Assembly: GCA_024709145.1 (NCBI GenBank)
Contig: JANJXG010000093.1
Location: 1 to 40,573 of the forward strand
DNA length: 40,573 nt
From: Bacteroidales bacterium
Lineage (GTDB): Bacteria > Bacteroidota > Bacteroidia > Bacteroidales > F082
Reading direction: 5' to 3'
Below the pieces are notes generated by a model, which worked only from the letters and a program-made list of their open reading frames with translations, made no database searches and was not told the origin of the DNA. Positions 7,281 to 16,392 of this stretch are shown in pieces. Every line of letters begins with the position of its first letter. Within the stretch, counting starts at the first letter, position 1. A program made the translations under genes and the position numbers.

Positions 7281-8408
7281 TTACTGATTAAGCATCACAG
7301 GCATAACAAGCATCAGAATGTCCTCGTTTTCGTTATCGTTGTCAACTGGGAAAAGGATTCCGGCCCTGTTGGGAGCCGACATTTCCAACCTGATTTCAAA
7401 CTGATCAAGGTTGTTGAGCATTTCCTGAAAAAACCTTGAATTGAAGCCAATTTCCATGTCATCACCTTCATAAGAACAGCTGAGTCTTTCCTTTGCTTCG
7501 TTCGCGTAATCAAGGTCTTCTGCTGAAAGAAATAATTCCTGTCCGCTAATTCGAAACCGAACCTGATGGGTGCTTTGATTGGCAAAAATAGCAACACGCC
7601 GCAAAGAATTTAGCAAAGCAGCCCTGTCAATGGTCAATTTATTTGGGTTTTGTGAAGGGATTACTGCTTCATAGTTTGGATATCTGCCTTCAATAAGGCG
7701 GCATACCATTTTAACATTGCTGAAGGTGAAATAGGCATTGGTTTGATTAAACTCAATGGTAACAGATTCCTCCTGCTTGGATGAAAGAATATTCTTCAGC
7801 TGATTAATTGGCTTTTTCGGCAAAATAAAAGCTGCATTTAACTCGCTTTTTGCGTCATATCTTCTGTACCTTACGAGTTTATGTGCATCTGTAGCAACAA
7901 ATGTCACGTTGTCGTCGCGCAACTCGCATAGTACTCCTGACATTGCAGGGCGCAACTCATCGTTACCGGTGGCAAACACAGTTTTTTCAAAAGCACTGAC
8001 AAGAACCTCTGCCTTGATTTCAATTCGGCTTGCATCCACCACAACAGGCAACCTCGGAAACTCATCACTGCGATGGCCCGCCAACTTGAATTTACCTTCA
8101 CCGGCAAGTAGCTCCACCGTAAGATTATCGGAGTTGATCTCGAATGTAACAGGAATATCAGGGAATGTCTTCATGGTGTCAAGCAGAATCCTTGCCGGGA
8201 TAGCTACTTCCCCCCTTCCTTCGATGAGGTCAGGAGTCAATGAAATGATCATGGTTGTTTCAAGATCTGAGGCAGTGATAATGAGCTCATTATTTTCCAA
8301 TTTAAACAGGAAATCATCTAAAATTGGTAAGGTATTACTGGAATTCAGAACGCCACTCAGAGCCTGAAGACTACGCAAAAGTTTGAGACTTGTGATGATA
8401 AATTTCAT
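7281..8408 (-). CDS. dnaN: DNA polymerase III subunit beta (sliding clamp)
   Basis: The 375-residue protein has normal clamp length and the three-fold domain layout. Typical stretches are LLDTMKTFPD (domain 1), ATDAHKLVRYR (about 175), LIEGRYPNYEAVIP (about 236-249) and the C-terminal end LMLVMPVML, which matches the family's PMRL-type tail. DnaN encircles DNA and holds polymerase III and other partners. The ATG at 8408 matches family starts (MKFIITSLKLL). It is the last gene of a minus-strand run and is followed by a strong terminator. Here dnaN is not beside dnaA. Upstream, GTGTAAAAT is repeated at 8429 and 8460. Confidence 0.97.
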   Translation of the reverse strand: MKFIITSLKLLRSLQALSGVLNSSNTLPILDDFLFKLENNELIITASDLETTMIISLTPDLIEGRGEVAIPARILLDTMKTFPDIPVTFEINSDNLTVELLAGEGKFKLAGHRSDEFPRLPVVVDASRIEIKAEVLVSAFEKTVFATGNDELRPAMSGVLCELRDDNVTFVATDAHKLVRYRRYDAKSELNAAFILPKKPINQLKNILSSKQEESVTIEFNQTNAYFTFSNVKMVCRLIEGRYPNYEAVIPSQNPNKLTIDRAALLNSLRRVAIFANQSTHQVRFRISGQELFLSAEDLDYANEAKERLSCSYEGDDMEIGFNSRFFQEMLNNLDQFEIRLEMSAPNRAGILFPVDNDNENEDILMLVMPVMLNQ

Positions 8409-8483
8409 GGTTTGATATTTTTTTCGCCGTGTAAAATTAGAGAAAAATCAACAAACACAGTGTAAAATAATTCCTTTAAAAGA

Positions 8484-9119
8484 TTATTTCTGACTATCAC
8501 GCTTTCTAAAGTGAACTTTTGATTCGGTTCCATTCAAAAGCCTGACAATATTTTTGCGGTGAGTGAAAGGAATGAATAAGGCTACAAAAACAGCCAGCAG
8601 ATCAAAAGTCCAATGAGGAGAGGGAAAGACAAAGAAAACAACCAATGGAAAGGTAATGCCGGCTACAATACTTGCCAGTGAAACATATCTGAAAATTACA
8701 ATCAATGTGGTGAATAATGCCACTGCAACCCATGCAGCTGCAGGGAAAAGCCCTAACCCAACTCCCAACAAGGTTGCCACACCCTTTCCACCCCTGAATC
8801 CTGCAAAAACAGGCAAGGTGTGTCCGATAACCGCAGCCGCTGCTGCACCTATCATCAATAGCGGAGAAGCCTCACCCGAATCAGTTAAGGTCATGATTGG
8901 CTGAACTGCCCAAACAGCAAAATACCCCTTGAGGACATCGATAATTAAAACCGGTATACCCGCTTTAACACCCAAAACTCTGATGGTATTGGTTGCTCCG
9001 GCATTTCCTGATCCGGCGTTTCTTACATCGACATTATAAAACCATTTGCCAACCCAAACAGCAGTGGGAACAGAACCTGCCAGATAAGCGATTATTAATG
9101 AAACAAGCATTCCGGTCAT
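8484..9119 (-). CDS. plsY: Acyl-phosphate glycerol-3-phosphate acyltransferase
   Basis: The 211-residue membrane protein transfers an acyl group from acyl phosphate to glycerol-3-phosphate, the first step of phospholipid synthesis. The signature GSGNAGATNTIR is at residues 36-47. A second loop, FRGGKGVATLLGV, and the third motif SLASI follow, as in PlsY. Five hydrophobic segments are evident. The C-terminal cytoplasmic tail (HRKNIVRLLNGTESKV) fits the family's HRxNIxRLLxGTE ending. It lies 11 bases downstream of the 1509-residue gene and is probably cotranscribed with it. Confidence 0.96.
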   Translation of the reverse strand: MTGMLVSLIIAYLAGSVPTAVWVGKWFYNVDVRNAGSGNAGATNTIRVLGVKAGIPVLIIDVLKGYFAVWAVQPIMTLTDSGEASPLLMIGAAAAAVIGHTLPVFAGFRGGKGVATLLGVGLGLFPAAAWVAVALFTTLIVIFRYVSLASIVAGITFPLVVFFVFPSPHWTFDLLAVFVALFIPFTHRKNIVRLLNGTESKVHFRKRDSQK

Positions 9120-9130
9120 ATTTATTTTTT

Positions 9131-12100
9131 TTACTCAATACTTTGCATTTTCCTCAGGAAATCTACCATTTTACGCCTTGTGGAAATAGTAAACTCATAC
9201 CTGCCACCTTTTTCAGGATCATTTAACAGCCTCTTTTCGGCTTTAATACTCATCAATTCAGCATTGTAAACATCTGAAGATGACAATGTTTGTAGCACTC
9301 CACTTTTAAAATTGAAATAGTACCACTGTTTACTACCAGCCATTAGATAAACGGAAAAGGCATCACCTGACCTGCTCTTTTCAAATTCCATAAAACCACT
9401 GAAAGCTTTATTCAGTTGGTTTTTTCCAATGTTCGACACAACAATTGGCCCCTGACTAATGAACGACCTGGTAGGTTGATTCCATTTTAGTTTTAAGTGA
9501 CTAAATACCAGCTTTTTAGTCATAATATCAGGCACTTTTCGTGGTGAACCATATAAAGCAATTTCGTTTGAGAGCCTTTCGAAATCTGAATCGCCCATCT
9601 TCTCTTTTGCTGCAAGGAGATAATATTCATCCATCCCTTTTCCGCCTGGGATTCCAAATTTATTCAAGCTATCATGCATTATTTCAAGCAGTTTATCCTC
9701 GAAATGAAAATTTAATGAAGCAAAAAGATCAAGATACAATGAGTCAGGGATAATTTTATAAGTATAAGCACCGGCAGTTTGAAACTCTATTTGGGTAAGC
9801 CTTAAATCAAGATCAATCGGAGCTTTGCCCGTTACAATACATCTTTTTGTGTCGAGGGTAAGGAAAATGCGGGAGTTTTGACCGGACAGGGGTTCAATCC
9901 TGTAGCTTTCACCAGAGAGATCAGCGGTAACAAAACCTTCAAAAGCTGAAAGCACCTCATCTGATGCTGCCCTTTGTTGCTGAAGAAAAGCACCAAAATA
10001 GCTGTCAGTGAGGCTGGCATAATAAAAACCATTTCGAACCGGCATCCCGTTTAAATCGGTATTTTCTTTTTTAACAGGCAGTCTAACATTCTTCGAATCG
10101 ATGAATGCATCAAAAACCACATAGGGTAATCCATCTCCAAGGCACTGATGTACAAGTTTGTAACCCCCTTCAAATCTCAAAAGCTCTTCACCCGGCATCA
10201 CATGCACTTTTCCGGCAAAAGCAAAAGAGGGATGGATGAAGAAATTATCTTCAGGTTTGATGGTGCCACTGGCGATGGTCCGTCCGTCATCATCAGAAGC
10301 TATTCGATCGAAAAGTACTGATGTACTTTCACCTTTCAAATTGATATATGTATAGCTCCCCGAGGCCTTAAATTGATTTCTGCTGAGGATGTGTACTTTT
10401 ACATCCGTAAAAACATGCTGCATTTTAATAGTGTCTGCAATGATCACAGCACTTTCAACAGGTTTGAGCTCGGCATCTTTTCCAATAGCAACAACAGTAT
10501 CTGAGGGGAAAATGGCAGCGTCTCCAACCCTGATAATCTTTACATCCTTTGCAAGGATGAGATAATCCTTCAGATCATAGTCTGCCCTGAGGCAGAAAAA
10601 CGACAGCGAATCCTGGACTGGATTTACTGACATAAACTCTGAACCACGCAGGTTTAAACCTATCAAGGATTTGAAATCAAGTTCTGAAAAGTCGTATATC
10701 TTGTCTATTTTGTTGTTGTTAAGGGAGATAGTCTGCTTATTCATATCCCAGAATGCCTCATCCAAAGTACAAACATATTGGTTAAAAGGAAAAGAAAGAC
10801 GGCTGTTTTGATGTATATAATTAAAGGTGGCATTTCGTGCTTCAAAATCTACTGATGTTTGATAATCATTCGCCAAAAAGGCTTCTCTTTCAGAAGAATC
10901 GGCTAAAAGTCTGAAATCAGCGGTATCGGCATGGAATGACCTGCTTCTCAGATTAAACCAATGCGAACTTACAACCGCCTGATCAAAAGCCAATTGCCCA
11001 TCACCAGTCATTCCGTCAGGCTGGATAATCATTACTCCTGAAAATTTCGCATCAGCGTATATCCTGAAGTCTGAAGTATCAGTATTAAGTATCATCTGAT
11101 TGCTATCTAATGACCAATTCAGATCCAGGTGGGTACCTTTGCCGACAGGAAATTCTGTTTTTTGTAACCGCTCCCTGATTTCAAACTTTTCTGTTTTGGC
11201 AGTTACCCTAACCGGAGAAAACAGAAAGTCCTTTGAATAGGCCGTGGCAGTTTGATAATCGAGTCTTCCCAAACCTTGAAATCCTTGGTTTGACAAACGT
11301 AGAGCAGTGAAGTAATGCGCTAATCCGGCAAATACAGGATAACCTTTTTCAGGTAAAGTGTGTTCAAAACCAAGCGAATAATCCTTCATTACAGTCAGCG
11401 GTTCCCTGAAAACAGGAAATATACCGGCTGAAGTCAGATATCCGTTAAACCTGAGATTATCCGTTGAAAAATTATCAAGGCTATCAATTTCAAAAGGGTC
11501 GATCACATAAAAGAACTCATTTCTTGAAAGTTCACCGTTCTGAATATCGCTTCTGTCAAAATATACGTAGCTTTCGCTTTTACTCGTAAATACAGGAAAA
11601 CGAGGCAATTGTTTCATTCCTGATTTGTTGAAAGGTTCGTCAATCAACAAGGTTCCGGTGAGATCTGCAATGACATTGCGTACCCTGACAAACTCTTTTG
11701 GCGCCTGAGCGTTGGTTTGATCACGGGAAGGGACATCAAAAGCCAAAGAATCAACGAAGGAAAAATTCAACTTGAAGGAATCATATTCAAAGCTTGCCGT
11801 TTTGGTATAAAAATCAAATAGTCCGGCCCTAACTAAACCAGAGAACACAAAATCACGGTTCCGCTTAAGGACAATTTGCTCCTTGTCAGGGAAAAGCTGC
11901 ACACCCTGATTCTCGCTCAACACAACCTCTTTAATTCCATTGATTTGGAGATCGTTGTTTGAGATGTTTAGCAACATATTGGAAACAGATGAACTTGTAT
12001 TGGAATGAAAACTAATAACATCGAAGTCCGACTTTCCGGATCGGGCACCCATTACAGCGTCGAACCTTCGGGTAAGCCAGGCTGTTTCCTGTTTGGCATC

Positions 12101-13660
12101 ATAGATCAGATAACCGAGAGAAGCAAGCTTAAGCAGTTGAGCAGCAACCTGTTCTGGTGGCTTTTTCAGGTACTCTGACAAAAAACCCAATTTAACTTCA
12201 CGGTCAATATTGAACTCATTCTTATATCGAAACAAGGCAGCAAGTGGATTTTCATTGTCAATGCCCTGAAGTTTGTCATAGGCCTTTCGATCGAAAAAAG
12301 CTGATGATTCAGCATGACTTTCGCTTTGACTTTGTAATCCTCGTGCTTGCTGAAATGTCATTTCATCTTGTTCAGTATTCCATTCACAGGCAGAGGCAAA
12401 CATGCTTACCTCATGGAAAGTGTTGAAAAAAGGACCATCAGGAATTCCTTTCTCTGATCTTAAAAGGCTTACTTTCTTTAATTTATGATCATATCTGAAC
12501 CAAAGACCCGGGTGAAACACAGAATCCTGAGCTAGATAAATGCTCGCTGCCGCTTTCTCCGATTGGATTCTTTCGGCAGAAATCACCAAAACATCGGAAC
12601 GTACAGTTAAAATTTCACGTTTATCCCTTTTAAAGGTAACCTGTGCCAATTCTCCCTTAGCAGCTTGACCCAGGAATTGTTTCCCTTCAAAGTTGATAGC
12701 ACCATTGTATTCAATATTTGGAAATATCTCCTTGATTTGCAAATCGGAACGATAAGAATAAAACCTTGGATAATTAGTCCGTTCGCCAGGTGAACTATTG
12801 AAAATCTGATCCTGAAAAGAGCCAATAACTGCAAATGAGAAATAAGCCGGATACTTAAGGACGACTGAATCAGCTGAAAATGAAAATAAACTAAAATCGA
12901 TTTTATAGTTTGAAAAGCGAACGAATCCATTGGCATCCCCACCTCCAAAACGCTGCCAATAAAGCTCTCCACCTTCACCTTGCCAATGATCAGAAGCAAA
13001 CACCAATTTGCCTGATGTATTCTGAATTACAGAGCTATCTTTCCTGCTGGCTCCTATGAGTGTTCCTTTGGCATATAGAAAAAGCTCATTGTTTTCCAGA
13101 TCAAAATGCCAGTCAGCGTTTCTTAAATACCATGACACTGTGCCTTTTCCACCCACTTTCTGCATGCGCAACCAGGCTTCAGTAGATTGCAGCAGCTTCT
13201 CAAAATCATCAGCACGCTTTTCGTCTATCATTTTAAAGGCATACTGAGTCCAATACTTTCTGTTGCTGAAACCTCGGGGTCCTTCTTCAAGAAAAACGAC
13301 AGACTCCAGCAGTAAATACAAATACTTGTGTGATTTTATTTTCAAATCAAACATCTGACGTGTGAGGCGCGCCAGCTGGTCCTGATCTTCCTTTTCAAGC
13401 CTGGATTCCCATAGATACTGAAATTTTTCGAGCAATTGCTCAGCCTTTGTCTTATCCTGATTGTTCGCAAGTTGCGAGAAATAAGACGTAAGCTCGGGGA
13501 GATATTTATCTGACTCACCACCGAAGGGATTCTGAGGCTGGGCGCTTGATGATAAGCAGATGAAAAGAAAAAATATTAAGCTAACCAAAAAATGCTTTGA
13601 AAGCTGACCTAACCAAAGCTTTGATGAAGAAGTTACCGGGAATAAATCAGTTATTCTCAT
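9131..13660 (-). CDS. Very large secreted protein of unknown function
   Basis: This 1509-residue protein starts with a signal peptide (from ATG 13660; hydrophobic core FLVSLIFFLFICLSSSAQ, cleavage about residue 41). The longer frame begins with a TTG five codons upstream, so I prefer the ATG. The rest lacks transmembrane helices and is dominated by alternating polar and aromatic residues suggestive of extended beta structure, with many short segments of the type 'FxFAGKVHVMPGEELLRFEGGY' spread along its length. I recognise no enzyme motif. It sits between prmA (24 bases upstream) and plsY (11 bases downstream). I believe homologues occur in other Bacteroidota, but their role is not known to me. 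Confidence 0.85.
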   Translation of the reverse strand: MRITDLFPVTSSSKLWLGQLSKHFLVSLIFFLFICLSSSAQPQNPFGGESDKYLPELTSYFSQLANNQDKTKAEQLLEKFQYLWESRLEKEDQDQLARLTRQMFDLKIKSHKYLYLLLESVVFLEEGPRGFSNRKYWTQYAFKMIDEKRADDFEKLLQSTEAWLRMQKVGGKGTVSWYLRNADWHFDLENNELFLYAKGTLIGASRKDSSVIQNTSGKLVFASDHWQGEGGELYWQRFGGGDANGFVRFSNYKIDFSLFSFSADSVVLKYPAYFSFAVIGSFQDQIFNSSPGERTNYPRFYSYRSDLQIKEIFPNIEYNGAINFEGKQFLGQAAKGELAQVTFKRDKREILTVRSDVLVISAERIQSEKAAASIYLAQDSVFHPGLWFRYDHKLKKVSLLRSEKGIPDGPFFNTFHEVSMFASACEWNTEQDEMTFQQARGLQSQSESHAESSAFFDRKAYDKLQGIDNENPLAALFRYKNEFNIDREVKLGFLSEYLKKPPEQVAAQLLKLASLGYLIYDAKQETAWLTRRFDAVMGARSGKSDFDVISFHSNTSSSVSNMLLNISNNDLQINGIKEVVLSENQGVQLFPDKEQIVLKRNRDFVFSGLVRAGLFDFYTKTASFEYDSFKLNFSFVDSLAFDVPSRDQTNAQAPKEFVRVRNVIADLTGTLLIDEPFNKSGMKQLPRFPVFTSKSESYVYFDRSDIQNGELSRNEFFYVIDPFEIDSLDNFSTDNLRFNGYLTSAGIFPVFREPLTVMKDYSLGFEHTLPEKGYPVFAGLAHYFTALRLSNQGFQGLGRLDYQTATAYSKDFLFSPVRVTAKTEKFEIRERLQKTEFPVGKGTHLDLNWSLDSNQMILNTDTSDFRIYADAKFSGVMIIQPDGMTGDGQLAFDQAVVSSHWFNLRSRSFHADTADFRLLADSSEREAFLANDYQTSVDFEARNATFNYIHQNSRLSFPFNQYVCTLDEAFWDMNKQTISLNNNKIDKIYDFSELDFKSLIGLNLRGSEFMSVNPVQDSLSFFCLRADYDLKDYLILAKDVKIIRVGDAAIFPSDTVVAIGKDAELKPVESAVIIADTIKMQHVFTDVKVHILSRNQFKASGSYTYINLKGESTSVLFDRIASDDDGRTIASGTIKPEDNFFIHPSFAFAGKVHVMPGEELLRFEGGYKLVHQCLGDGLPYVVFDAFIDSKNVRLPVKKENTDLNGMPVRNGFYYASLTDSYFGAFLQQQRAASDEVLSAFEGFVTADLSGESYRIEPLSGQNSRIFLTLDTKRCIVTGKAPIDLDLRLTQIEFQTAGAYTYKIIPDSLYLDLFASLNFHFEDKLLEIMHDSLNKFGIPGGKGMDEYYLLAAKEKMGDSDFERLSNEIALYGSPRKVPDIMTKKLVFSHLKLKWNQPTRSFISQGPIVVSNIGKNQLNKAFSGFMEFEKSRSGDAFSVYLMAGSKQWYYFNFKSGVLQTLSSSDVYNAELMSIKAEKRLLNDPEKGGRYEFTISTRRKMVDFLRKMQSIE

Positions 13661-13684
13661 CAAATTAGCTTCCAATCATTAAAA

Positions 13685-14515
13685 TCACTTCGAAAATAAA
13701 ACAGCAACCCATTGATTGACTGAAGTATGACGGACATAAGTCATGTCAAGCTCCCTGGCTTTAGCCTGAATTAAAGGTAAATCATCTTCATAAAATCCAC
13801 TCATCATCAACAATCCATTGGGAGCCAAAGCAGCGGTATAATGGGACATATCCTGAAGGAGAATGTTGCGGTTGATATTGGCGATGACAATATCAAACAT
13901 TTGATTACCAATGGCTTTTGCATCGCCTAAAACCACCTTGATATCGTTGGTATCATTAAGTCTGATGTTATCCAGCGCATTGTTGAAGGCCCATTCGTCA
14001 TTGTCGATAGCCACAACAGGATATGCACCTTTTTTACGTGCAAGGATTGCCAGGACAGCTGTTCCTGACCCCATATCAAGTGTTCTTTTGTCCCTGAATT
14101 CGAGTGTAAGCATCATTTCAAGCATCTGAGAAGTTGTTTCATGATGCGCTGTTCCAAAAGACATCTTAGGCTCGATGAGTAAATCAAACTCAAAAGCAGG
14201 ATCAGCAGCATGAAACGGCGCCCTGATCCTGCATTTGTTATTGATGATAACAGCCTGATAATTCGACTCCCATAAAGCGTTCCAGTTTTGCTCAGCCAGA
14301 GATTCATGCGAGAGTATACGTACTTCACTGAACTCAGGTTCATTCAGAATTGATTTCAATGATTCGGCATCAAAATCCTTTTCCTGAACATAAGCCTTTA
14401 GGATTGTGTCTTCCTGCGAAAAGCTGTCAAAACCTAATTCATAGAGTCGGGCTATGAGGATCTCTGATAAATCTTCATCAACCGGTAACGCGCAGGAGAG
14501 TTCGAGATAAGCCAT
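13685..14515 (-). CDS. prmA: Ribosomal protein L11 methyltransferase
   Basis: The 276-residue protein has the SAM-binding motif LDMGSGTAVLAILA (about 146-159), the acidic second strand AIDNDEWA, and IVIANINRNILLQDM, the NINxNxL hallmark of PrmA. PrmA trimethylates lysines and the N terminus of ribosomal protein L11. The N-terminal substrate domain (1-60) is present, so length is normal. Its ATG overlaps the tpiA stop by one base (TAATG), indicating translational coupling. Confidence 0.95.
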   Translation of the reverse strand: MAYLELSCALPVDEDLSEILIARLYELGFDSFSQEDTILKAYVQEKDFDAESLKSILNEPEFSEVRILSHESLAEQNWNALWESNYQAVIINNKCRIRAPFHAADPAFEFDLLIEPKMSFGTAHHETTSQMLEMMLTLEFRDKRTLDMGSGTAVLAILARKKGAYPVVAIDNDEWAFNNALDNIRLNDTNDIKVVLGDAKAIGNQMFDIVIANINRNILLQDMSHYTAALAPNGLLMMSGFYEDDLPLIQAKARELDMTYVRHTSVNQWVAVLFSK

Positions 14516-15273
14516 TAAATAGCTAATTTACAAATTTCAACAAATTCTTCTGCCTTAAGCGAAGCGCCGCCTACTAGGCCACCATCAACTCCGGGTTGAG
14601 CAAAAAGTTCGGCAGCATTTTTTGCAGTACAACTGCCTCCATAAAGAATTAAGGTCTGACCTGCAACCTGATCGTCGTATCTTTCAGCAATTAATGACCT
14701 GATGTAGGCATGCATTTCAGCGGCCTGAGCCGGGCTTGCTGTGATTCCTGTTCCGATTGCCCATACTGGTTCATAGGCAATAATCACCTTTGAGAATTCT
14801 CCTGTGTCGAGATGGAATAATCCATGTCTAACCTGCCGTCTGACAACTTCAAAATGCTTTTCAGCTTCACGCTCAGGCAATGATTCGCCGACGCAGAAAA
14901 TTGGCGTAACATCATGCATTAAAGCCTGATTTACCTTGGCTGTCAGCATCTTGTCATCTTCGTTAAAGTACTTTCTGCGCTCACTATGTCCAATAATACA
15001 ATGCGTTACTCCCATAGATTTTAACATTGAAGCTGAAACTTCTCCAGTATAAGCTCCTGCTTCAAAAGGACTTATATTCTGAGCACCAATGTTAAAGAGT
15101 TCCTCCTGAGCATAGTCTGATGCCATCTCCAGATAAGGGAATGGGGGGCAGATAATAACATCTGCTTTCAGTTCAACATCTTCCAGGAGGTCGATTAACT
15201 CTTCGACCAACTCCTCTGCTTCTTCGAAGCATAAGTTCATTTTCCAGTTGCCTGCTACGATTTTCTGACGCAT
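14515..15273 (-). CDS. tpiA: Triosephosphate isomerase
   Basis: TpiA interconverts dihydroxyacetone phosphate and glyceraldehyde-3-phosphate. All catalytic elements are seen in the 252-residue protein: K11 in AGNWKMN, H96 in IIGHSERR, and E168 in AYEPVWAIGTG, followed by the phosphate-binding LYGGS and GGASL loops near the C terminus. Its stop overlaps the prmA start by one base and it lies 28 bases downstream of the permease gene, so it is probably read as part of the same long transcript. Confidence 0.98.
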   Translation of the reverse strand: MRQKIVAGNWKMNLCFEEAEELVEELIDLLEDVELKADVIICPPFPYLEMASDYAQEELFNIGAQNISPFEAGAYTGEVSASMLKSMGVTHCIIGHSERRKYFNEDDKMLTAKVNQALMHDVTPIFCVGESLPEREAEKHFEVVRRQVRHGLFHLDTGEFSKVIIAYEPVWAIGTGITASPAQAAEMHAYIRSLIAERYDDQVAGQTLILYGGSCTAKNAAELFAQPGVDGGLVGGASLKAEEFVEICKLAI

Positions 15274-15301
15274 AACGTTCGGATTTTGTGTTTATAATAA
15301 G

Positions 15302-16381
15302 TTAAGTAATGCGAATTCTAGGATCTAAAAGTCCGTAAACAATGTCAACAAATATATTAATAATTATCAACATAGAAGAAATCAATAAAACGGCACCCAT
15401 CAGTACCGGTAAGTCAAAATTTTCAAGAGCACTTACAATCACTACACCAAGACCTTTCCAATCAAAAACATACTCTACAAAAACAGCACCTGCCAGTAAA
15501 GAAGCAAACCAGCCCGAAACTGCAGTCACAACTGGGTTTAGTGCATTTCGAAGTCCATGACGCAGGATAATTCTACTTTTGCTTAGACCTTTGGCGTAAG
15601 CAGTTCGGATGAAATCCTGAGAAAGTACCTCTTGCAACGAGGTACGGGTTAATTCTGTCACGATTGCTAAAGGCCTTATTCCCAATGTGAAAGCTGGTAA
15701 AATTAAATTTTTTAACTCTAATTGAACGCCTTCACCAAAATGATCAACACTGTACAAACTGCCGAACATGTTGAGATGCGTGTATTCAGCCAATAAAAAA
15801 GCAAAAACCCAAGCTATCAAGATCGCTGCAAAAAATGATGGCAACGACATGCCGATGGAAGTGATTACGACCATCAGTTTATTTACAATAGAATTGTTTA
15901 TCAAAGCTGCCAATGAACCCAGTATCAGACCTGTAATCATTGCAAACAGGATCGAAGCACCTGCCAGCAACAAGGTATTTGGAAGTGCTACCAGCAGAAT
16001 CTCACTCACAGGTCTTTTGCTTTGCCAAGACCGTCGCAAATAGGGTTTCTTAATAATAAGAGTGGTTTTGTCTCCATCATACAGTTTGAACACGAAACCA
16101 TATTTCTCCATTAAAAAAGTTGGTGAATTTCCGAAATCGTTTGCAAAATGAATAGAGATAGGCGACAAGTCGTTCAGGTACATGATGTATTGTTTCAAAA
16201 CAGGTTGATCCAAACCGATTTCCTTACGGATATTTCTGATGGTTGCTTCATCACCCCTTTGACCGGTCATCATTCTTGCAGGGTCGCCCGGAAGGATGGT
16301 AAACAGTAGAAAAACGGTGGTTAATACACCAAATAAAACCAAAATGCCATAAGTAAACCTCCTGACAATGAAGCTGATCAT
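15302..16381 (-). CDS. ABC transporter permease, OppB/DppB type
   Basis: The 359-residue protein has an N-terminal membrane segment with RRFTYGILVLFGVLTTVFLLF and LPGDPARMM, the hallmark start of peptide/nickel-type permeases. A soluble loop (about 45-120) that is longer than usual comes next, then five membrane helices with the permease signature near FIRTAYAKGLSKSRIILRH (about 259-277). Such permeases normally work with a second permease, ATPases and a binding protein, none of which is in this window. It sits between a DoxX-like gene and tpiA with short gaps (11 and 28 bases). The transported substrate is unknown. Confidence 0.9.
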   Translation of the reverse strand: MISFIVRRFTYGILVLFGVLTTVFLLFTILPGDPARMMTGQRGDEATIRNIRKEIGLDQPVLKQYIMYLNDLSPISIHFANDFGNSPTFLMEKYGFVFKLYDGDKTTLIIKKPYLRRSWQSKRPVSEILLVALPNTLLLAGASILFAMITGLILGSLAALINNSIVNKLMVVITSIGMSLPSFFAAILIAWVFAFLLAEYTHLNMFGSLYSVDHFGEGVQLELKNLILPAFTLGIRPLAIVTELTRTSLQEVLSQDFIRTAYAKGLSKSRIILRHGLRNALNPVVTAVSGWFASLLAGAVFVEYVFDWKGLGVVIVSALENFDLPVLMGAVLLISSMLIIINIFVDIVYGLLDPRIRIT

Positions 16382-16392
16382 TGATTAACCGG

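Noticed and set aside
12607-12999. 130-codon open frame inside the 1509-residue gene on the same strand
   Set aside because: It is an alternative frame of the large gene with no family resemblance, no promoter and an implausible composition.
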